A stretch of 50,140 nucleotides of DNA from JAQSWP01 sp040255215 (GCA_040255215.1 JBDZUM010000013.1:1-50140), one strand, 5' to 3'. Positions 17,308-27,196 are shown, numbered from the stretch's first letter. The notes: generated from the sequence alone by a model not told the origin. Made by a program: numbers and translations.

Positions 17308-18858
17308 ATGACCGACCGCATTCTCATCGTCGATTTCGGCTCCCAGGTGACCCAGCTCATTGCCCGCCGCGTGCGCGAGGCCGGCGTCTATTGCGAGATC
17401 CACCCCTTCAACGCCGTCGACGCCGACAGCCTCAAGAAATTCGGACCGAAGGGCATCATTCTCTCCGGCGGTCCGGCCTCGGTCTACGAAGGCGAATCCC
17501 CGTCCGTCCCGCGCGCGGTGTTCGAGCAGGGCGTACCCATTCTCGGCATCTGCTACGGCGAGCAGACCATCTGCGAGATTTTCGGCGGCAAGGTCGAACG
17601 CTCCGACCACCGGGAATTCGGCCGCGCCTTCGTCAAGGTGACCGACGACTGCGCTTTGTTCCGCGACGTGTGGAACAAGGGCGAGCAGCACCAGGTCTGG
17701 ATGAGCCACGGCGATCGCATCGCCGCCATCCCCGAAGGCTTCCGCGTCGTCGGGGTCAGCGACGGCTCGCCCTTCGCCGCCATCGCCGACGAGACCCGCC
17801 GCATCTGGGGCGTGCAGTTCCATCTCGAGGTGGTGCACACGCCGGACGGCCATCGCCTGCTGCGCAATTTCGTGCGCGACATCTGCGGCTGCCAGGGCGA
17901 CTGGACCATGGGCGCCTTCAAGGAGCGCGAGATCGACCGCGTGCGCGAGCAGGTCGGCAAGGGCAGGGTGATCTGCGGCCTGTCGGGCGGCGTCGATTCC
18001 TCGGTCGTCGCCGTCCTCCTGCATGCGGCGATCGGCGAGCAGCTCACCTGCGTCTTCGTCGATACCGGCATGATGCGCTCGGGCGAATCGGAGCAGGTGG
18101 TGCGCCTGTTCCGCGACCACTACAACATCCATCTCGTCCACCGCGACGCCTCGGAGCTGTTCCTCGGCAAGCTGGAGGGCGTCTCCGATCCCGAGCGCAA
18201 GCGCAAGATCATCGGCGCCACCTTCATCGACGTGTTCGAGGAGGAGGCGAGGAAGGTCGGCGGCGCGGATTTCCTGGCCCAGGGCACGCTCTATCCCGAC
18301 GTCATCGAATCGGTGTCCTTCACCGGCGGCCCCTCCGTCACCATCAAGTCGCACCACAATGTCGGCGGCCTGCCCGAGCGCATGCGCATGAAGCTGGTCG
18401 AGCCGCTGCGCGAATTGTTCAAGGACGAAGTGCGCGTGCTGGGCCGCGAGCTCGGCCTGCCCGAGGACATGGTCAACCGCCACCCCTTTCCGGGGCCCGG
18501 CCTCGCCATCCGCGTGCCGGGCGAGATCACGCGCGAGAAGCTCGACATCTTGCGCAAGGCCGACGCGATCTATCTCGAGGAGATCAGGAACGCGGGCCTC
18601 TACGACGCTATCTGGCAGGCCTTCGCCGTGCTGCTGCCGGTGCGCACCGTCGGCGTCATGGGCGACGGCCGCACCTACGACTACGCCTGCGCGCTACGGG
18701 CCGTCACCTCGACCGACGGCATGACCGCCGACTACTACCCGTTCCCGCACGAGTTCCTCGGCCGCGTCGCCAACCGCATCATCAACGAGGTGCGGGGGAT
18801 CAACCGCGTGACCTACGACATCACCAGCAAGCCGCCGGGGACGATTGAGTGGGAGTGA
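17308..18858 (+). CDS. guaA: GMP synthase (glutamine-hydrolysing)
   Basis: The 516-residue enzyme converts XMP to GMP using ATP and glutamine. The class I glutamine amidotransferase domain covers residues 1-195, with nucleophile Cys82 in GICYGEQ and the catalytic pair His172 and Glu174. The intervening residue is Leu where most homologues have Pro (FHPEV). The ATP-pyrophosphatase loop GLSGGVDSSVVA and a C-terminal dimerisation domain ending in KPPGTIEWE are complete. It follows the acetyltransferase by 25 bases. The ATG at 17308 gives the family's standard N terminus (ILIVDFGSQ). Confidence 0.97.
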   Translation: MTDRILIVDFGSQVTQLIARRVREAGVYCEIHPFNAVDADSLKKFGPKGIILSGGPASVYEGESPSVPRAVFEQGVPILGICYGEQTICEIFGGKVERSDHREFGRAFVKVTDDCALFRDVWNKGEQHQVWMSHGDRIAAIPEGFRVVGVSDGSPFAAIADETRRIWGVQFHLEVVHTPDGHRLLRNFVRDICGCQGDWTMGAFKEREIDRVREQVGKGRVICGLSGGVDSSVVAVLLHAAIGEQLTCVFVDTGMMRSGESEQVVRLFRDHYNIHLVHRDASELFLGKLEGVSDPERKRKIIGATFIDVFEEEARKVGGADFLAQGTLYPDVIESVSFTGGPSVTIKSHHNVGGLPERMRMKLVEPLRELFKDEVRVLGRELGLPEDMVNRHPFPGPGLAIRVPGEITREKLDILRKADAIYLEEIRNAGLYDAIWQAFAVLLPVRTVGVMGDGRTYDYACALRAVTSTDGMTADYYPFPHEFLGRVANRIINEVRGINRVTYDITSKPPGTIEWE

Positions 18859-18923
18859 GGGAACCCAACGCAACAAGCTACGCTGGTGGACACAATTTGA
18901 GACGTTCTTGTCTTCTGCTATAC

Positions 18924-20828
18924 TTAAACGATTTTGAGAATCTGAACTCCGGCTTGGGTCAGCAAATTATACAGGGCGGCAATTTTGGTACGCGCTCCTC
19001 GCCGCGCGCAGTAAGTAAAAATGACGCGCTGCTTCGCGCGTGTGAATGCCACAAAAAATCCCGCGGTTCCTTCTAATTGATCGCCCGCGAAACTCCACCA
19101 AGCGCCATCATCAAGACCAACAAAAATTACGGTATCATATTCAAGCCCTTTGCTCTTGTGTATCGTCATCAATGGGATTGCATGAAGCCCCTCATAAGCA
19201 TCGAGAGCATCAGACCAATCCTCTGCCGCTTTTGCTGATCTAGACAAGTGTGTCGTAGCGGATACAAGCACCTTCTCCAGCCAATCTCCTTGACCGTAAG
19301 CTGGAAAGGCGGCGACGAGACGATTGAGGCCGATGAATCCGACTATGTCGTCTATGATCTTTCGCGCTCGTTGTTCAGTAGTTGGCGGTTTTGGATAGCT
19401 GCGTGCAAGGCCTGTAGCATAAGCGTCGAGCTCTTTCGCGAAACGTGATTGCGCGTTCTCATCATCGGTTCCGATGCCGCGTAATATGCCAAGTGCTTCC
19501 TGACACTGTGTCCAGTACCGACCCGCACGCTTTGTCATCGCCAATCTTAGAATACAAATCGCAAGTTCGGATGCCTCTTCGGCGAGAAGTTCCTGTAGCA
19601 TGATCTCTCCCGCGTATCCGGCTTCATTACGGAGTGGGATTCCTTCAGCAGCAAACGCCGGCTGCAGTATCTCTGCATAGTCACCTGCTTTTTGGCGCAC
19701 AAGGAGCACGAAATCGCGCGGACCAAGATCGCGCGCTTTCATTTCAGTCACCACAAATGCTGCCAGTCTATCCGCCTCGCGTTCAGGTGACGAAAAGTCC
19801 CAAATCGCGCAGTTATCGCTTTCGATTGCATCCTTTGTCTTTGAAATCGGCTTGACTGACTCTGCATCGAGGGCCTGAGCCAGAACGTGTTGGATTCCAA
19901 CAAGCTTTGGTGACGATCGGTAGTTGTTGTAGAGTGATGTACGCGTCGCCTTGAAATCCGCATCAAACGCGGCGAAAGGGTCGTCCATCGCCATTGCCCA
20001 GCGCATAATTTGTTGCTTGTTGTCGCCGACAGCTGTGACAACCGTATTAGTTCCGAGAAAGATCGTTCGCACTAAGTCATATTGAATTGGTGTCGTGTCT
20101 TGGAATTCGTCCATGAACAGATGAGAATATGTTAACTGCAGTGCATTTCGTGCTGTTGGATTTATTCGCAGCAAAAGTTCGGCAAGACGTCCGATCATTT
20201 GGAAAGATAAGCGGCTTTTCTCTCCACTCCGGAGTGATGATTGCCAATATTGTTCTGCGGCCCACTGGCCCGGTGATGGTTCAAGGCAGTCGTCGACTGC
20301 TAATGGCGAGCCGAAAAGATAGCGCCGCTTAAACCGCTCCGCGGTTATTGCCATGAGGTCAGCATAAGTACCGACCGACTTCGGCGGCCGGCCAAGCGAA
20401 TGCTGGAGGTAGTCTCGGTAATCGCGATCTGTTGGAAACGTGATCTCATAGTCAGGTGAAGGGCGCCAACGATCCGGCAGCGATTGTCCGAAGCGATCAA
20501 TCAGCCCTTTGGCGAACGCATCAAAGGTCATTGAATCGAAACGACTAGCTTGCAGACGATGGCAACGCTTCCGAACACGCGCGCCAAGATTCGAAGCTGC
20601 GTCGCGCTTATAGCTAATCGCGAGAATTCGCTGTGGAGCGGGGGACGCTCCCGTTTGCAAAAGATACGCCGCGCGCTGTGCCAATAACTCGGTCTTGCCT
20701 GCGCCCGGACCGGCAATTACCGACCTGTTTTTAGTTGAACGGACAACAATTAGTGCATTCGTCTCGAGTTCATCAACGTCGATCGGTTTCCAATCGTCGG
20801 ATCGTATCTTCCGCATTGGAATTACCAT
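18924..20828 (-). CDS. gajB: GajB-like UvrD/Rep superfamily helicase of a Gabija system
   Basis: The 634-residue protein has the superfamily 1A helicase motifs: Walker A AGPGAGKT (39-46), Ia AISYKRDAA, Walker B FMDEFQDT (238-245), motif III GDNKQQIMRW (268-277), motif V MTIHKSKGLEYD (from 554) and motif VI VAFTRAK (593-599). It starts 2 bases after the OLD-family nuclease gene stops. That pairing defines Gabija, in which the GajA nuclease and GajB sense and cut phage DNA when nucleotides fall. It is longer than the roughly 490-residue Bacillus GajB. The alternative, a solitary repair helicase, is made unlikely by the linkage. Confidence 0.85.
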   Translation of the reverse strand: MVIPMRKIRSDDWKPIDVDELETNALIVVRSTKNRSVIAGPGAGKTELLAQRAAYLLQTGASPAPQRILAISYKRDAASNLGARVRKRCHRLQASRFDSMTFDAFAKGLIDRFGQSLPDRWRPSPDYEITFPTDRDYRDYLQHSLGRPPKSVGTYADLMAITAERFKRRYLFGSPLAVDDCLEPSPGQWAAEQYWQSSLRSGEKSRLSFQMIGRLAELLLRINPTARNALQLTYSHLFMDEFQDTTPIQYDLVRTIFLGTNTVVTAVGDNKQQIMRWAMAMDDPFAAFDADFKATRTSLYNNYRSSPKLVGIQHVLAQALDAESVKPISKTKDAIESDNCAIWDFSSPEREADRLAAFVVTEMKARDLGPRDFVLLVRQKAGDYAEILQPAFAAEGIPLRNEAGYAGEIMLQELLAEEASELAICILRLAMTKRAGRYWTQCQEALGILRGIGTDDENAQSRFAKELDAYATGLARSYPKPPTTEQRARKIIDDIVGFIGLNRLVAAFPAYGQGDWLEKVLVSATTHLSRSAKAAEDWSDALDAYEGLHAIPLMTIHKSKGLEYDTVIFVGLDDGAWWSFAGDQLEGTAGFFVAFTRAKQRVIFTYCARRGARTKIAALYNLLTQAGVQILKIV

Positions 20829-20830
20829 TT

Positions 20831-22810
20831 TTAACTCAGGTTCAAGCTTTTCACGATGTATGCAAGCACGTCTGCGAGTACCACCGGCATGTTGGCTTTC
20901 AGATCGCTGGTTCTAATGTGCGCCAGCGCTGCGAGATGCGTTGCCGGCTTGCTATGGCCTAGAAAGTGATAGCGATACTCTGGAAACAGGGCTGAATAGC
21001 TTTTGTAGGGCCCGATATAGAGCGTTAGTCCAGGTCCAGACGTTCCTAGCACTGCTTCTGTTGCCTTGTCGGCCGTCATTTTTGGGCCACCGCCTTTCGG
21101 TATTGTCGCTGCATAGGCCGCCGGAAATGCACCGAGCATCGCGAGATCAAGGTCGAGCGGGGCAGAAAAGAAAACGCCGTACTCCTTAAGGCAGTCTACC
21201 CAATCTCCCAGGATTTTTTGGTCTTCTACATCCTGCCAAGTGTGCATGGCAGCAAAACTATCGTCGGTCAGCGTGCCTTCGTCGATTTTAAGCAAATCTG
21301 CCTTGGACGCACCGATCTCAATAAGATTCTCGATTGCGGTTTTGACGCGGCCGAATCCCCCGCCCGACCGTCCCAAATCAAGATCTAGGAGTGTCGCATG
21401 AGGAATACCGAGCTGCGACAGTAGTCGCCAGAAATGCTGAACATGACGGCCGCCGAGAGGCACGATTGCAACGAAGGCCGGATCGACCAGCAAATCGAGC
21501 GCTGCGGCCAATCGTGGCAACACTACTCGTTCGGAATCACCTTCGACGAGTAACACAAACCGTGCGAAGTACAGTTCTGGGAAGGCCAGCATTGCGCCAC
21601 GAACAAATTTGCCTTCTTCGGAGCCATGTGACGGAAGCCTAATTTTATTGACGGACGAAAGGTGTGTTTTTGGATCGTATCGGCAATAGCGAACTTCACT
21701 GGGCTTAACGCGGCTAAGAACTGCCGGCGAATGGCTGGTAATCAGTGCCTGCGCGCTTCCATCCTGGGTTAGGGAGCGCACTTGGTTAATGATGCGTGCG
21801 AGGAAATAGGGTGAGAGGTGGTTCTCTGGCTCTTCGAGCGCAAATATCGATAGCGCCGGAATGCGTAGCTGATCCTTATGAAAGCCCTCTACCTCTCCGC
21901 CTGCGACTTGCCGTTCCATATCGAACACAGCAGCGACAAGCGCGAAATAGAACAGTGACTGTTGACCGTCGCTGAGCGCATCAAGCCCCCGTTCTCTTCC
22001 GTCTGGGCTCTGCTCGAAAATTACTGCAATCTTGTTGACTACTTCCTCGAACCGGCGACTAACCAAGTTCAGCCGTGGCTTGGTATCGACTTTTTCGTCG
22101 TGGAGTGAAGACCAGCGCTGTTGAAGCGCTCTGCCGATGGCAGTGATCGCTGCTTCGCCATCGAAGGTATCAGCCAAACTCTTGGTCGCTTCATCAACGC
22201 GGTTGCGCGCTGTGTCTGACCACTCGATGGCACGAAGCAACCGCGCAGCCAGAGCCCCAGTTGTCGCGCGAATTTGCGCCTGTGCGTCACGGTTCGCCGG
22301 TGTGTAGAAGAGCTGAATGAGGCCGCGATCCGCTGGTGCAACGGGATGTTTTCTGTCAGTTTTCGGATCGTCATCGAGCGCATGGACCCAATACAGCTCT
22401 TGTGAAACTTCGCCGTCCACGGTGCCGTCGTCTTCCCATCGCGCCTCAAGTCGCAGTCGGCAGACTGGTGGTTTGTCCTTCCGATCAATTAACATATGCC
22501 GAAATGACGGGGCGATGGTTTCGGGCGTCGCTGTACCGTCCGTCAGTTCCGTAAATGCAACGAGGACGTCGACCAGAATATCTTTAGGATTACGATCGTC
22601 AGGATCCTCATCGGCGGCGCGGTGAAAGTCGGATCGTTCAATCGTCCGCTGCGCACGAGTGATGCCGAAGACCTTACCGAGCGCCTGAAGAAGCGCTGTT
22701 TTGCCGGCAGCATTTGCTCCAACTAAAGCCGTAATCTCCGGCCTTAGTTTGACAGTCACTTTTCCGCCGAAGCAGCGAAAACCCGATATTTGGATGCTTT
22801 CCAGACGCAA
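20831..22810 (-). CDS. gajA: GajA-like OLD family ATP-dependent nuclease of a Gabija system
   Basis: The 659-residue protein combines an ABC-type ATPase with a C-terminal TOPRIM nuclease. Walker A is GANAAGKT (31-38), the signature region LSDGQQS (279-285) and Walker B ALEEPENHLSP (324-334). The TOPRIM acidic residues lie in VEGDSE (422-427) and DLDLGRSGGG (476-485). Class 2 OLD proteins of this type adjoin UvrD-like helicases, as here. The start is a TTG at 22810: the in-frame upstream codons reach a stop without an ATG, and the next residues, RLESIQISGFRCF, are the family's usual start. AAAGG lies about ten bases upstream. Confidence 0.87.
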   Translation of the reverse strand: MRLESIQISGFRCFGGKVTVKLRPEITALVGANAAGKTALLQALGKVFGITRAQRTIERSDFHRAADEDPDDRNPKDILVDVLVAFTELTDGTATPETIAPSFRHMLIDRKDKPPVCRLRLEARWEDDGTVDGEVSQELYWVHALDDDPKTDRKHPVAPADRGLIQLFYTPANRDAQAQIRATTGALAARLLRAIEWSDTARNRVDEATKSLADTFDGEAAITAIGRALQQRWSSLHDEKVDTKPRLNLVSRRFEEVVNKIAVIFEQSPDGRERGLDALSDGQQSLFYFALVAAVFDMERQVAGGEVEGFHKDQLRIPALSIFALEEPENHLSPYFLARIINQVRSLTQDGSAQALITSHSPAVLSRVKPSEVRYCRYDPKTHLSSVNKIRLPSHGSEEGKFVRGAMLAFPELYFARFVLLVEGDSERVVLPRLAAALDLLVDPAFVAIVPLGGRHVQHFWRLLSQLGIPHATLLDLDLGRSGGGFGRVKTAIENLIEIGASKADLLKIDEGTLTDDSFAAMHTWQDVEDQKILGDWVDCLKEYGVFFSAPLDLDLAMLGAFPAAYAATIPKGGGPKMTADKATEAVLGTSGPGLTLYIGPYKSYSALFPEYRYHFLGHSKPATHLAALAHIRTSDLKANMPVVLADVLAYIVKSLNLS

Positions 22811-22943
22811 GAAAGAGCCTTTGAAGTGGAGATCTAATCAATCAAAACGTGCATTTGATTTCGCTTAGTCGCCCCAAATGAAAGCATGAGTTTGTCGAAA
22901 CGCCCAGCCTATTTTATAATTACACTCAGAGCACCCCCACCCC

Positions 22944-23924
22944 ATGTTCCCCCTCTCCATCCTCGAACTCGGCCGCATCCGGCAGGGCTCCGACCGCCGC
23001 GTCGCCCTCGATGAGGCGCGCAGCGTTGCGCAGCAGGCGGAGCGGCTGGGCTATCGGCGGATCTGGGTGGCGGAGCATCACAATCTGCCGGGCGTCTCGA
23101 CCGCGGCGACCGCCGTCGTCATCGCCCACATCGCCGCCGGCACCAGCACGATCAGGGTCGGCGCGGGCGGCATTATGCTGCCCAACCACGCGCCCTACGT
23201 CATCGCCGAGCAGTTCGGCACGCTGGAAACCCTGTTTCCCGGCCGCATCGATCTCGGGCTGGGCCGCGCGCCCGGCACCGATCAGGCGACCTTGCGCGCC
23301 CTGCGCCGCGATCCGATGAGCGCGGAGCATTTTCCGCAGGACGTGCTGGAGCTGCAGGCCTTCCTGGGCCCCGTGCAGGCGGGCCAGCGCATCGAGGCGA
23401 TCCCCGGCTCGGGCACCAACGTGCCGCTGTGGATCCTGGGCTCCAGCCTGTTCGGCGCGCAGCTTGCCGCCGCCCTTGGCCTGCCGTTCGGCTTCGCCTC
23501 GCATTTTGCGCCCCAGGCGCTGCATCGCGCGCTTGAGATTTATCGCGCCGGCTTCCAGCCGTCGGCGCAGCTCGACAAGCCCTACGTGGTGGTCGGCGTC
23601 AACGTGATCGCGGCCGAGACGGACGCGGAGGCGCGCCGGCTGGCGACCTCGCAGCAGATGTCGTTCACCAACATCATTCGCGGCACGCGCGGGCTGATGC
23701 AGCCGCCGATCGACGACATCGACACCTACTGGACGCCGCACGAAAAGGCCCAGGCCGGCCAGATGCTGAGCTGCAGCGTCGTCGGCAGTCCGGACACCGT
23801 GCGCGCCGGCCTGCGCAAGCTGATCGCCGACACCGGCGCCGACGAGCTGATGATGGTCTCCGACATGTTCTATGCCGACAAGCGGTTGCGGTCGCTGGAA
23901 CTGACCGCGCAGGCGATGGCCTGA
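22944..23924 (+). CDS. LLM class flavin-dependent oxidoreductase (luciferase-like)
   Basis: A 326-residue luciferase-like barrel that uses reduced flavin. Family features are the opening LSILELGRI, the segment GYRRIWVAEHHNLPGVSTAATAV, RVGAGGIMLPNH and FGTLETLFPGRIDLGLGRAPG, which match the small MsnO8-type group of alkanal monooxygenase-like proteins. A C-terminal VVGSPDTVRAGL segment is typical. Substrate unknown. The gene returns to the high-GC codon use of the chromosome and marks the right edge of the island. Confidence 0.88.
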   Translation: MFPLSILELGRIRQGSDRRVALDEARSVAQQAERLGYRRIWVAEHHNLPGVSTAATAVVIAHIAAGTSTIRVGAGGIMLPNHAPYVIAEQFGTLETLFPGRIDLGLGRAPGTDQATLRALRRDPMSAEHFPQDVLELQAFLGPVQAGQRIEAIPGSGTNVPLWILGSSLFGAQLAAALGLPFGFASHFAPQALHRALEIYRAGFQPSAQLDKPYVVVGVNVIAAETDAEARRLATSQQMSFTNIIRGTRGLMQPPIDDIDTYWTPHEKAQAGQMLSCSVVGSPDTVRAGLRKLIADTGADELMMVSDMFYADKRLRSLELTAQAMA

Positions 23925-23937
23925 CGCTCGACAGGCC

Positions 23938-25928
23938 TCAGCCGTCCATCCTGTGCTCCGGCGCGCCGTGCAGCAGCTGCGTCGCCGGCGACTGCACGAT
24001 GTTGAGGTAGCGCTCGAACTGCACCAGCACGTCGGCGATGAGCTGCTCGCGCGTCATGCCCATGACGTCGTAGCCGCGTCCGCCGCTGGAGAAATAGGTG
24101 CGCGCCTCGTGCGCGTATTCCGGCTTGCCGGCGCCGGCGATCAGGGGCGCCGGCAGGCGCTGCGTCGCCGGTCCGACGCCGTAGAGGAAATCGCGCACGC
24201 CTTCGGCCGGCGCCCGCAGCGCCACGGCGCCGCTCTCGCCTTCCTCGATCTCCGCCGTACGGCCGCGCCGCGTCAGCTCGGCCGCCACCTGCGCCAGCGC
24301 CGGCCGCACCTCGGCGGCGATGAAGCGCTCGATCTCCTTCTGCGTCGGCGCATGCAGCAGCAGCGCCAGCCGCCGCTGCCAAGTCAGCCCGGCCGCCGGC
24401 CCGGCATGCGCCGTCGGCAGCCCCCGGTGCGCCAGCTGTTGCGCCCGGTCCGCCCGCATGCCCTGGAACAGCGCCCAGACCAGCGCCAGCATGACGATGC
24501 TGAAGGGCAGGGCGGAGGCGATCGTGGCCGATTGCAGCGCGCCAAGGCCGCCGGCCAGCAGCAGCCCGGCGGCGACCAGCCCCTCCAGCACGCACCAGAA
24601 CACGCGCTGGCCGGTGGTGGTCTGCGTCTCGCCGCCGGCGGCGATCGAATCGACCACCAGCGAGCCGGAATCGGAGGAGGTGACGAAGAACACCGCCACC
24701 AGGATGATGGCGAGCGTCGAGGTCACGGCCGGCAGCGGCAGGTATTCGAAGAACCGGAACAGGCCGACCGAGACGTCGTTCGCCACCGCCCGCCCCAGCT
24801 CGCCCGCCGCGACGCCGGTATCGACGAAGATGGCGGTGTTGCCGAACACCGTCATCCAGAAGAAGGTGAATCCGGCCGGGATGAACAGCACGGCGACGAC
24901 GAATTCGCGCACCGTGCGGCCGCGCGAGATGCGGGCGATGAACATGCCGACGAAGGGCGACCAGGAGATCCACCACGCCCAGTAGAACAGCGTCCAGGAA
25001 TCGACCCAGGGCGTCGGCTGGTAGGCGTAGATGTTGAAAGTGCGCAGCACCAGCGTGTCGAAATAGAGGCCGATATTCTGCACGAAGTCCCGCAACAGCT
25101 GCGCCGTCGGCCCCACCGTCAGCACGAACAGCATCAGCAGGATGGCGACCACCAGGTTCGTCTCCGACAGGATGCGCACGCCGCGATCCAGCCCGGTGAC
25201 GACCGAGACCGCGGCCAGTGCTGTGATGGCCGCGATCAGCGGCAGCTGCACCTGCGGCCCGATCGACAGGCCGGTCAGGTAGTTGAGCCCGGCATTGATC
25301 TGGCTGACGCCCAGGCCGAGCGAGGTGGCGATGCCGAACATCGTGCCGACGATGGCGAAGATGTCGACCGCATGCCCGATCGGGCCGTTGATGCGCTCCT
25401 TGAGCAGCGGATATAGGCCCGACCGCACCGTCAGCGGCAGGTTGTAGCGATAGCCGAAATAGGCCAGCGACAGGCCGACCACGGCGTAGATCGCCCAGGC
25501 GTGGATGCCCCAGTGGAAGAAGGTACCGACATCGCCTCGCGCATGGCGGCGATGGAGCGCGGCTCGGCGGTCGGCGGCAGCATGAAATGCGTCATCGGCT
25601 CGCCGACGGCGTAGAACATCAGGCCGATGCCCATGCCGGCGGCGAACAGCATGGCGATCCACGACGAGAAGCGGAAATCGGGCGTCGAATCGTCGGGCCC
25701 TAGCTTCAGATTGCCGTAGCTGCCCATGCACATCACCAGCACGGCGGCGAGGAAGATGCCGACCGACAGCAGATAGAACCAGCCGAAGGCGGAGAGGATC
25801 GCCGTCTGCAGCGCGGCGAAGATGCTGCCGGCGCTCTCCGGCGCCAGGATGCCGACGCCCAGGAAAACGCCGATGATCGCGACCGACCCGAAGAATACGG
25901 GCGGGTTGATGACGAAGGCTTTCGGCAT
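23938..25928 (-). pseudogene. BCCT family transporter (BetT-like), one-base frameshift
   Basis: A betaine/choline/carnitine-type carrier. The first frame starts at 25928 (MPKAFVINPPVFFGSVAIIG) and runs to MREAM; the second resumes with TFFHWGIHAWAIYAVVGLSLAYFGYRYNLPL and reaches a C-terminal cytosolic BetT-like domain. The frames switch near 25522-25530, where one base appears to be missing before the codon for the Thr of TFFHWG. Adding one base gives 663 residues, close to full-length BetT. The membrane core holds the Trp-rich region of the family (DSWTLFYWAWWISWSPFVGMFIARIS). Either a real recent mutation or a sequencing error; I cannot tell which. Confidence 0.85.
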
Positions 25929-26084
25929 GGCGGACCCCGGCGATTGCTGCGGCGGCAGGATTTGCCTCCAGTTACCGAACCCGTAGGTCGCTTGGATGGT
26001 TCCTCCTGACAAAGCGGGTTACAATTCCCACAGCAAATCGCCGCAAATCGGCGTCGGAGTTGCTATTCGACGAGCGAGGCTGGA

Positions 26085-26525
26085 TTGACATCTGCCGACG
26101 ATTCGGAAAAGAGAACTCATTTTTCGTTCACGATCAGTCTGCGCGTGCGCCACCCGACGATGGACCCCGTCATAATCGGCGACGCGTTGGCGATCGAGCC
26201 CGGAATTTCCTGGAAGGCCGGCGAGCCGCGCCAGACGCCGACAGGAACGCCATTGCCCGGCGTCTATCCAGATACCTATTGGACCGCGAAAATCGCGGCC
26301 GGCCATTGGCCGCTCAACATCAACGATGCGATTCACAAAGCACTAATTGATCTCGTCCACCACCGACCCTTTTTTCATCGCGTTCGCAAGGAGGGCGGGA
26401 CAGTGGAGTTCTTCATTGGCTGGTTTTTCGAGAATCAGAGCGGCGATGTGCTGACGCACCAATGCCTTGCGTTGGCCGGCGATCTTCAGATCGATCTGTC
26501 GTTCGATATCTATTTGTCCGGTTGA
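26085..26525 (+). CDS. DUF4279 domain-containing protein
   Basis: A 146-residue small soluble protein. The pattern FTISLRVRHPTMDPVIIGDALAIEP followed by PLPGVYPDTYW and a second half FFIGWFFENQSGDVLTHQCLALAGDLQIDLSFDIYL fits the DUF4279 family, which has no established function. The likely start is the TTG at 26085, with GAGG about ten bases upstream. Its GC content is lower than that of its neighbours, so it may be acquired. It is divergent from the broken BCCT gene. Confidence 0.7.
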   Translation: MTSADDSEKRTHFSFTISLRVRHPTMDPVIIGDALAIEPGISWKAGEPRQTPTGTPLPGVYPDTYWTAKIAAGHWPLNINDAIHKALIDLVHHRPFFHRVRKEGGTVEFFIGWFFENQSGDVLTHQCLALAGDLQIDLSFDIYLSG

Positions 26526-26542
26526 GCTCGGCACGGTTTCGT

Positions 26543-27196
26543 CTAGCCGGCTGATCCTCCGCGGAGATAGACCGCTCGCTGCGCCTCGAACGTGCGTTCG
26601 AAGGCCGACCGCGCTTCGCCGCGGGCGACATAGGCGGCGAGGGTCGGATACGCCTCCAGCAGGCCGGATCCGCGCAGCCGTCGCAGCACGCTCACCATCA
26701 AAAGATCGCCGGCGCTGAAGGCGCCGTTGAGCCAGTCGTCGTCTGCGAGACGACGGGAGAGATCGTCCAGTCGTTTCCTTATGCTGTCGCCGAGCACATG
26801 AAGACGTTTCTCGTACCAGGGCTCGTTGCGCTCGAGGATCATGGCGAGGGAGCGTTCAAAGATCGGCGGCTCCATCGTATTGAGCGCGGCGAACATCCAC
26901 GCGATGGCGCGCGCTCGCGCACTCGTTTCTTGTGGCAGCAGTCCGGCATGTCGTTCGGCGATGTGCAGGACGATCGCACCCGATTCGAACAGGGTAAGAT
27001 CGCCGTCTTCGTATGTGGGGATCTGACCGAAGGGCTGCAGCGCGCGATGCGCCGGTTGCTTCATCGTCTCGAACGAGACGAGGCGAACTTCGTAGGGTTG
27101 CCCGACTTCCTCGAGCGCCCAGCGGACCGGCATGTCGCACGCCAGGCCCCTGCCGCCGTCGGGAGATCGTTCGAAGGCCGTGATGATCGGCACCAT
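26543..27196 (-). CDS. Glutathione S-transferase family protein
   Basis: The 217-residue protein has an N-terminal thioredoxin-like GST domain (DMPVRWALEEVGQPYEVRLVSF, FGQIPTYEDGDLTLFESGAIVLHIAE with the conserved cis-Pro and Glu-Ser) and an all-helical C-terminal domain (from residue 90, NGAFSAGDLLMVSVLRRLR). The ATG at 27196 begins 11 bases downstream of the VOC gene, with AAGG upstream; a longer open frame upstream has no family similarity. It is the last gene of a TetR-led operon. Substrate unknown. Confidence 0.88.
   Translation of the reverse strand: MVPIITAFERSPDGGRGLACDMPVRWALEEVGQPYEVRLVSFETMKQPAHRALQPFGQIPTYEDGDLTLFESGAIVLHIAERHAGLLPQETSARARAIAWMFAALNTMEPPIFERSLAMILERNEPWYEKRLHVLGDSIRKRLDDLSRRLADDDWLNGAFSAGDLLMVSVLRRLRGSGLLEAYPTLAAYVARGEARSAFERTFEAQRAVYLRGGSAG

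Larger units (their letters stand above)
18859..22943. other. AT-richer genomic island carrying an anti-phage system
   Basis: Base composition drops sharply just after guaA and returns to the high-GC norm at the LLM oxidoreductase. The two genes inside use many A/T-ending codons that their neighbours avoid. No integrase, tRNA or clear flanking direct repeat is visible. I infer horizontal acquisition at an intergenic site. The non-coding ends (18859-18923 and 22811-22943) show no other gene. Confidence 0.65.

Noticed and set aside
18859..18923. Attachment site or terminator between guaA and the Gabija genes
   Set aside because: No stem-loop with a T tract and no direct repeat shared with the right edge (22811-22943) could be found by eye.
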